This document shows, in pieces, positions 59,398-64,000 of a DNA stretch of 64,000 nt. The stretch lies in the NCBI GenBank assembly GCA_019416455.1, contig DXXG01000027.1, forward strand, positions 248,001-312,000. Direction: 5' to 3'. This DNA is from Clostridiales bacterium. Its GTDB lineage: Bacteria > Bacillota > Clostridia > Oscillospirales > Acutalibacteraceae. Below the pieces are notes generated by a model. That model did no database searches, had not been told where the DNA came from, and saw only the letters and a program-made list of their open reading frames with translations. A program made the translations under genes and the position numbers. Every line of letters starts with the position of its first letter. Within the stretch, counting starts at the first letter, position 1.

Positions 59398-60210
59398 TTA
59401 CAGATGATACCCAAAAGTCTCGTCCAGCCAGGTGAGACACAGGTCCATCCAACGGGCGTTGTAGTCGTCCTGGGAGCCGGTTTCCTGGGTGCAGACGGAA
59501 AGACCGTGACCGCCGTGGGGGAAGAAGTGAGCTTCGGCGGGGATGCCGGCGTTGTGCAGGGCGGTGAGCATCTTGATGCTGTTTTCCACGGGGACGCAGT
59601 CGTCCTCCATGGTGTGCCACAAAAAGGCGGGGCAGGTGTCCTTGGAAACATGCTTATCCAGAGAGAAATACCGATAGCCTTCGGTTCCCTCTTTGCAGCC
59701 GCTGACGTTTTCCAGCGACATCACATGGGCGTGCTCGTCGGCGGTAATGACAGGATAGCACAGGATCATAGCGTCGGGACGGTTCTTGCCACCCTGGTTG
59801 TCATAGACCTTCAACAGTTCCGGATCATTCCACATGGTGCCCAGAGAAGCCGCCAGATGGCCGCCGGCGGAAAATCCGCACACAGCGATCTTTTCCGGGT
59901 CCACATGGTATTCCTCAGCGTGTTCCCGAATGAGCCGGAAAGTCTCGGAAAGCTCTTTGAGAGGACGGAAATCCTTGGCGTATTCTCCCACGGAGTACAG
60001 CAGGGTGAACACCTGGTATCCCCGGGCGAAGAACCGCAGGGCTACCGGATCAGCTTCTCTCTGGGAGCAGCCGATGTAAGCGCCGCCGGGACAGAGGACC
60101 ACTGTAGGGAAAGTTTCCCGGCGGGTCTCCATCTCCGTGATGGGGGCATGAAGGTAACCGGTCACCTGACCGTCGGTTTCGGGAATGGGTTTGAATTTCA
60201 CAAGTTCCAT
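59398..60210 (-). CDS. Alpha/beta-hydrolase, carbohydrate-esterase-like
   Basis: The 270-residue serine hydrolase has PTVVLCPGGAYIGCSQREAD as the oxyanion region, nucleophile Ser in AVCGFSAGGHLAAS, Asp in HTMEDDCVPVENS and His in FPHGGHGLS. It resembles acetyl-xylan-esterase and BD-FAE-like cytoplasmic esterases. ATG at 60210 follows GAAAGGGAG; an upstream frame is not supported. It lies upstream of the GH38-like gene on the same strand and may remove acyl groups from the same glycans. Confidence 0.88.
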   Translation of the reverse strand: MELVKFKPIPETDGQVTGYLHAPITEMETRRETFPTVVLCPGGAYIGCSQREADPVALRFFARGYQVFTLLYSVGEYAKDFRPLKELSETFRLIREHAEEYHVDPEKIAVCGFSAGGHLAASLGTMWNDPELLKVYDNQGGKNRPDAMILCYPVITADEHAHVMSLENVSGCKEGTEGYRYFSLDKHVSKDTCPAFLWHTMEDDCVPVENSIKMLTALHNAGIPAEAHFFPHGGHGLSVCTQETGSQDDYNARWMDLCLTWLDETFGYHL

Positions 60211-60367
60211 AACAAGGCTCCCTTTCTGAATCAAAACAGAAAATGTAACGTTTCTCTTTACATTATCCCAAAAAAACAGGTTTGTCAAGGCGGTAAAGAG
60301 GAAGAAGTCTTGCGTTTTTGGAGAAGATAGGGTAGGATGGAGAAAACGGAAAAAGGGGGACTTGTTT

Positions 60368-60544
60368 ATGGGACCTTATGAGTATGTGGTGGAGAGCATT
60401 GTGGGAGATTACGCTTACCTGCGGCGCACGGATATCTATGACAGCGGCGAACCCATGATGATCGCTATGGCCCTGCTGCCCGACGGGGTGGACGTAGGCA
60501 CCAAGCTGCGCTGGGAAAATCTGGTGTATTCCGTGCTGGAATAA
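60368..60544 (+). CDS. Small acidic protein of unknown function
   Basis: The 58-residue product starts MGPYEYVVESIVGDYAYLRR and ends LRWENLVYSVLE. It is probably a small beta-barrel-like domain; no family is recognised. AAAAAGGGGGA precedes the ATG at seven bases, and the codon pattern resembles neighbouring genes, so it is likely real. It stands alone ahead of the serine dehydratase gene. Confidence 0.6.
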   Translation: MGPYEYVVESIVGDYAYLRRTDIYDSGEPMMIAMALLPDGVDVGTKLRWENLVYSVLE

Positions 60545-60638
60545 CCGTTGGCGTTTGTGGAAAGTGTCTTGATTTTCCGGCTGCTTTGTGGGAAAATAGG
60601 GATAAGAAACAATACTGGGTTTGTGGGGGTATCGAGTT

Positions 60639-61844
60639 ATGGAATCACTGCGCGAATTATACCGGATCGGACGGGGGCCTTCCAGTTCCCATACCATGGG
60701 GCCATCCCACGCGGCAACACTGTTCCGGGAGGAATATCCCCAGGCGGACCGGTTCCAGGCAGTGTTGTATGGCTCCTTGGCGAAAACCGGCAAAGGCCAC
60801 CTTACCGACGTGGCCATTCAGGACGCTTTCGCGCCTTTGCCCACGGAGATCCGCTTTGATATGGATGCCACAGAGGATTCCCTGCCCCATCCCAATACCA
60901 TGACCCTGGAAGCCTTTTCAGGAGAGGAGTCTTTGGGATTCTGGCGGGTGTTCAGTGTGGGCGGCGGGAAGATCCAGATCGAGGGCAGACCTGCGGTGGC
61001 GTCTCAGGACGTGTACCCCATCAGCACCTTCCGGGAGATTAAAGAATACTGCGAGAAGGAAGGAAAATTCCTGTGGCAGTTCGTGGAGGAATACGAGGGC
61101 CCGGAGATCTGGGACTACCTGCGTGACGTGTGGAAGCAGATGAAGTCCACGGTCTACAACGGCCTGAATACGGAAGGCGTGCTCCACGGCGGCTTGGGCG
61201 TGCAGCGGAAGGCCAAATACCTGGTGCGCCAGCGCCACATGGACGAGAGCGCCGAGACCCGGGAGAACCGGAAGGTCTGCGCTTACGCGTTCGCTGTCAG
61301 TGAGGAAAACGCCGGAGGCGGTATGGTGGTCACAGCTCCTACCTGCGGGGCTTCGGGCGTGCTGCCGGCGGTGCTGCTGTTCAAGCAGGAACAGCAAGGT
61401 TTTTCCGATACGGATGTGCTCCACGCTCTGGCGGCAGCCGGGGTGATCGGGAACATCATCAAGACCAACGCGTCTATTTCCGGCGCCGAGTGCGGTTGTC
61501 AGGCGGAAGTGGGCAGCGCCTGCTCTATGGCGGCCGCTGGTTTGGCGGAGCTGTACCATATGGAGCTGGATCAGATCGAATACGCGGCAGAGGTGGCCAT
61601 GGAGCATCACCTGGGCCTGACCTGCGATCCCATCGGCGGCTTGGTGCAGATCCCCTGTATCGAGCGAAACGCCGTGGCGGCCATGCGGGCCATCAATGCT
61701 CTCAGCTTGGCCAATTTCCTCACCCATACTCGGAAGATCTCTTTTGACATGGTGGTTAAGACCATGTACGAGACAGGCCGGGATCTGTTTTCCAAGTACC
61801 GGGAGACCAGCGAAGGCGGGTTGGCCAAAGTTTACGTGGAGTAA
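60639..61844 (+). CDS. sdaA: L-serine dehydratase, iron-sulfur dependent, single chain
   Basis: The 401-residue enzyme turns L-serine into pyruvate and ammonia. Beta-domain start ELYRIGRGPSSSHTMGPSHAA is followed by the alpha-domain with cluster cysteines in VTAPTCGASGVLPAVLLF, AECGCQAEVGSACSMAAAG and CDPIGGLVQIPCIERN. The two domains, separate in Firmicutes such as Bacillus, are joined in one chain. ATG at 60639 is chosen since it opens the conserved domain. Followed by a tRNA-Pro promoter. Confidence 0.95.
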   Translation: MESLRELYRIGRGPSSSHTMGPSHAATLFREEYPQADRFQAVLYGSLAKTGKGHLTDVAIQDAFAPLPTEIRFDMDATEDSLPHPNTMTLEAFSGEESLGFWRVFSVGGGKIQIEGRPAVASQDVYPISTFREIKEYCEKEGKFLWQFVEEYEGPEIWDYLRDVWKQMKSTVYNGLNTEGVLHGGLGVQRKAKYLVRQRHMDESAETRENRKVCAYAFAVSEENAGGGMVVTAPTCGASGVLPAVLLFKQEQQGFSDTDVLHALAAAGVIGNIIKTNASISGAECGCQAEVGSACSMAAAGLAELYHMELDQIEYAAEVAMEHHLGLTCDPIGGLVQIPCIERNAVAAMRAINALSLANFLTHTRKISFDMVVKTMYETGRDLFSKYRETSEGGLAKVYVE

Positions 61845-61848
61845 CCCG

Positions 61849-61878
61849 TTGACAGAGGCGATATTTATCCAGTATAAT
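61849..61878 (+). promoter_or_regulatory. Promoter of tRNA-Pro
   Basis: TTGACA and TATAAT are both consensus, separated by 18 bases, 36 bases ahead of the tRNA. Confidence 0.8.
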
Positions 61879-61914
61879 AGATGAAGTGTCTCCTCCTTTT
61901 GGGGGAGCTTTCAT

Positions 61915-61990
61915 CGAGGTGTTGCGCAGCTGGTAGCGCGCGTGGTTTGGGACCACGAGGCCGCAGGTTCGAGTCCTGTCACCTCGACCA
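61915..61990 (+). tRNA. tRNA-Pro (anticodon TGG)
   Basis: The cloverleaf has acceptor CGAGGTG/CACCTCG, D arm GCGC-AGCTGGTA-GCGC, anticodon stem CGTGG with loop TTTGGGA (anticodon TGG), T arm GCAGG-TTCGAGT-CCTGT and an encoded CCA. Confidence 0.95.
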
Positions 61991-61994
61991 CGTC

Positions 61995-62028
61995 GCGGCA
62001 AGCCCTTGTGGCTTGCCGCATTTTTTTT
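61995..62028 (+). terminator. Terminator of tRNA-Pro
   Basis: GCGGCAAGCC and GGCTTGCCGC form a perfect 10-bp stem followed by eight T. Confidence 0.92.
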
Positions 62029-62357
62029 GAAAAATGCGGCTTCGCCTTATGGGCTGCCGCTCCTCCCCGCAAAAAGTCACGCTGCGCTTTCGCTGTTCGC
62101 TTGTAAACGCGCTCACGACGCTTCCGTTTGCTACCAACTTTTTGCGGATAAGGGCGTTTACCTTGGAAAATCCATTTTGTCGTCCTGATCCAGAGGCTGC
62201 ACCCCAGGCAAGTCGCGGACTTCACTTTTGTGAGGTCCGTGTTTTTTTGTGCTCGCTTTTTTTCGGGCGTCTATTTTGTGGTCCTAACTTAGCAGCAGGT
62301 CCTTCCTGTCTACCGTGGAGGCTTGCCGCTGTTTTTCTTTCACCTCCGGCGTATCTC
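62029..62357. other. Gene-free stretch between tRNA-Pro and the DUF5714-ArsC gene
   Basis: I see no gene with a ribosome site. A second hairpin GCGGACTTCAC/GTGAGGTCCGT followed by TTTTTTT lies at about 62214-62258, which looks like another terminator. A long frame crosses this region only because no stop interrupts it before the downstream gene. Confidence 0.5.
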
Positions 62358-62386
62358 TTGCCCTATTCTGCGCAGTCTTGTATAAT
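62358..62386 (+). promoter_or_regulatory. Promoter of the DUF5714-ArsC gene
   Basis: TTGCCC and TATAAT are separated by 17 bases, giving a leader of about 20 bases with AGGAGG. Confidence 0.65.
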
Positions 62387-62414
62387 GCCAGATAGTAAGG
62401 ATCAGGAGGAAGCC

Positions 62415-63560
62415 ATGAAAACAGGCAGGAGGAAAAACAGCATGGAAGAATGTTTGATCTGCAAAGCGCCGTTGGAATATCTGGTGGAGGATCAAGTCAT
62501 GGAGTGTGCCATCTGTCATAAGCAGGAACCCAGCAAGACCCGCTGTGTCAATGGTCACTACGTATGCAGCGATTGCCACACCCAGGGCATGGACAGCATT
62601 TTTGGACTGTGCCTGGCGGAGACTTCCGATGATCCGGTGGCCATTGTCCGGCGGATGATGGACATGCCCTTCTGCCATATGCACGGCCCGGAACACCATG
62701 TGATGGTGGGTGCTGCTCTGCTCACAGCTTACAAAAATGCCGGCGGCGTCCTGGATTTAGAGAAAGCTCTCCGGGAGATGTACCGCCGGGGCAGAGAAGT
62801 TCCCGGTGGGGCCTGTGGTTTTTGGGGCGCCTGCGGGGCTGGGATCAGCGCAGGGCAGTTTTTGGCTATCGCTACGGAGTCTACGCCCTTGGAAGGAGAA
62901 CCCTGGGGGCTGAGCAATCAAATGACCGCCCGAGCTCTGGACAGCATTGGAAAGACGGGAGGACCCCGGTGCTGCAAGCGGGATTCCTTTTTGTCCATCC
63001 TGGCTGCGGTAGACTTTGCGCGGGAGCATCTGGGTGTGGAAATGAAGCCGACTGTACCGGTTTGCCCTTACAGCAGCCGGAACAATCAGTGTATCGGCAA
63101 GCGCTGTCCCTTCTCCGCGGCCAATCATAAAAAGCCAAAAGTGGCCTTCCTCTGTGTCCATAATTCCTGCCGCAGCCAGATCGCTGAAGCGTTGGGCAAA
63201 CAGCTGGCTGGGGATGTGTTTGAAAGCTATTCCGCCGGGACCCAGCCAGGTGTCCGGATCAACCCTGACGCAGTACGCCTGATGAAACAGGTCTACGGCA
63301 TCGATATGGAACAGACGCAGTATAATAAATCTCTTTCCCAACTGCCGGCAGTGGATATTGTGGTCACCATGGGATGCAATGTCCAATGTCCCACTTTTCC
63401 CTGCTCTCATCGGGAGGATTGGGGGTTGGATGACCCCACCGGCAAAGAGGATAGAGTGTTCCTGGACGTGATGGCCCGGATCGAGGAAAAAGTGCTGGAC
63501 CTGAAACGCCGCGTCCAGGATCCCCTCTTCTTGGGCACGGATCCCAGAGGAGAGAGCTAA
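62415..63560 (+). CDS. DUF5714 - arsenate reductase (ArsC, LMW-phosphatase type) fusion
   Basis: The 381-residue protein has two parts. Residues 10-240 match the DUF5714 pattern: ECLICKAPLEYLVEDQVMEC, CHKQEPSKTRCVNGHYVC, PFCHMHGPEHHVMVGAALL and GGACGFWGACGAGISAG, with many cysteines. From about residue 245 a low-molecular-weight-phosphatase-like ArsC begins with KVAFLCVHNSCRSQIAEAL (active-site CxxxxCR loop as CVHNSCRS) and ends in DWGLDDPTGK. Two in-frame starts, 62415 and 62442, each have AGGAGG; I report the first. The N-domain role is unknown; fusion suggests thiol or metalloid chemistry. Confidence 0.85.
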   Translation: MKTGRRKNSMEECLICKAPLEYLVEDQVMECAICHKQEPSKTRCVNGHYVCSDCHTQGMDSIFGLCLAETSDDPVAIVRRMMDMPFCHMHGPEHHVMVGAALLTAYKNAGGVLDLEKALREMYRRGREVPGGACGFWGACGAGISAGQFLAIATESTPLEGEPWGLSNQMTARALDSIGKTGGPRCCKRDSFLSILAAVDFAREHLGVEMKPTVPVCPYSSRNNQCIGKRCPFSAANHKKPKVAFLCVHNSCRSQIAEALGKQLAGDVFESYSAGTQPGVRINPDAVRLMKQVYGIDMEQTQYNKSLSQLPAVDIVVTMGCNVQCPTFPCSHREDWGLDDPTGKEDRVFLDVMARIEEKVLDLKRRVQDPLFLGTDPRGES

Positions 63561-63611
63561 GGTGGGACTAAGTTAAGAGTGATATACTGTGACCACGAGG
63601 AGGTGGATACG

Positions 63612-64000
63612 GTGAAACTTTTATATGCTGAGGACGAGATGGCCATGTCTGAAGCGGTGGTGGATATCCTTACCTACCACAAGTACATTGTGGACGCGGT
63701 CTACGATGGGGAGGAGGCGCTGGCTTACGCTCAGGCGGAGCAGTATGATGGTATCATCCTGGACATCATGATGCCTAAGATGAGCGGTCTGGAAGTGCTC
63801 CGTTCCCTGCGGGGGGTGGGCTGTACCACGCCGGTGCTGCTGCTCACTGCCAAGGGAGAGGTGGAGGACCAGATCCAGGGGTTGGACCTGGGAGCGGACG
63901 ACTACCTGCCAAAACCCTTTTCCATGGAGCTGCTCCTGGCACGAGTGCGGGCGCTGCTCCGCCGGCGGGAAACATATACCCCCACAGTGTTGAGGCGGGG
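63612..64000 (+). CDS. OmpR-family response regulator (partial)
   Basis: The GTG at 63612 follows GAGGAGGTGG. The visible 129 codons encode a receiver domain: KLLYAEDEMAMSEAV, phospho-acceptor Asp in GIILDIMMPKMSGLEVL, Thr in LLLTAKGEVEDQ and Lys in YLPKPFSMELL, then the start of a linker to a DNA-binding domain that lies beyond the window. A sensor kinase is expected downstream. Confidence 0.9.
   Translation, partial: MKLLYAEDEMAMSEAVVDILTYHKYIVDAVYDGEEALAYAQAEQYDGIILDIMMPKMSGLEVLRSLRGVGCTTPVLLLTAKGEVEDQIQGLDLGADDYLPKPFSMELLLARVRALLRRRETYTPTVLRR

Noticed and set aside
61911..62225. Minus-strand frame ending VTGLEPAASWSQTT
   Set aside because: This is the familiar false protein produced by reading a tRNA gene on the opposite strand; here it comes from tRNA-Pro.
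62034..62414. N-terminal extension of the DUF5714-ArsC frame
   Set aside because: The added 127 residues match no pattern, contain a terminator hairpin region and lie upstream of a good promoter and AGGAGG site at 62415.

Overview
The window looks like a chromosome segment of a strictly anaerobic Gram-positive bacterium of the class Clostridia, most likely an Oscillospirales gut commensal. This is inferred from the mid-to-high GC content, purine-rich Shine-Dalgarno sites, a T-box leader ahead of hisS-aspS, an oxygen-sensitive class III ribonucleotide reductase, GTP-type PEP carboxykinase, single-chain iron-sulfur L-serine dehydratase and an LplABC-type sugar transporter. No rRNA genes, CRISPR arrays or phage structural genes were seen.

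Layout. 1-4.6 kb: a minus-strand oligosaccharide ABC transporter (two permeases and a lipoprotein binding protein) with a TolB-like propeller protein, divergent from a LacI regulator. Similar operator-like palindromes lie in the transporter promoter and ahead of a VOC-SDR gene pair (6.0-7.3 kb). 7.5-10.1 kb: a fapA(DUF342)-cheX-cheY set without flagellar genes. 10.4-18.1 kb: a seven-gene minus-strand operon with a two-component system, a DltA-like adenylating enzyme, a PLP decarboxylase, a carrier protein, an MBOAT acyltransferase and an SGNH protein. It is DltABCD-like but has a decarboxylase inserted, so it may decorate the cell surface with a decarboxylated amino acid. 18.3-18.7 kb: a Lys/Ser-rich lipoprotein. 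19.3-27.5 kb: an integrative element inserted in tRNA-Arg(ACG), bounded by 46-bp direct repeats, with a tyrosine integrase, divergent repressors, replication genes, a sigma-like factor and a toxin-antitoxin pair but no structural or transfer genes. It resembles a phage satellite. It is also strongly enriched in the octamer GAAAGCGG, which contains Chi-like AGCGG.

27.6-32 kb: maltodextrin/glycogen breakdown (GH13, glycogen phosphorylase). 32.4-42.7 kb: cell shape and division (ZapA-like, U32 peptidase, dUTPase, MreBCD, PBP2, MinD-like, methylglyoxal synthase). 42.7-46.4 kb: T-box, an unusual 83-bp tandem repeat, hisS and aspS. 46.5-49.9 kb: anaerobic ribonucleotide reductase. The large NrdD protein ends without a glycyl-radical motif, and the missing RRITGYLVG domain is encoded as a separate 57-residue protein downstream with its own promoter and ribosome binding site, followed by the activase NrdG.

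50-64 kb: PEP carboxykinase, a polar amino-acid ABC transporter, a MerR regulator, GTPase YchF, a GH38-like hydrolase, an esterase, serine dehydratase, tRNA-Pro, a DUF5714-ArsC fusion and a response regulator cut by the window end.

The strongest candidates for new biology are the split ribonucleotide reductase, the decarboxylase-containing Dlt-like operon and the Chi-rich tRNA-Arg element. All functions are predictions from sequence reading; no searches were run.
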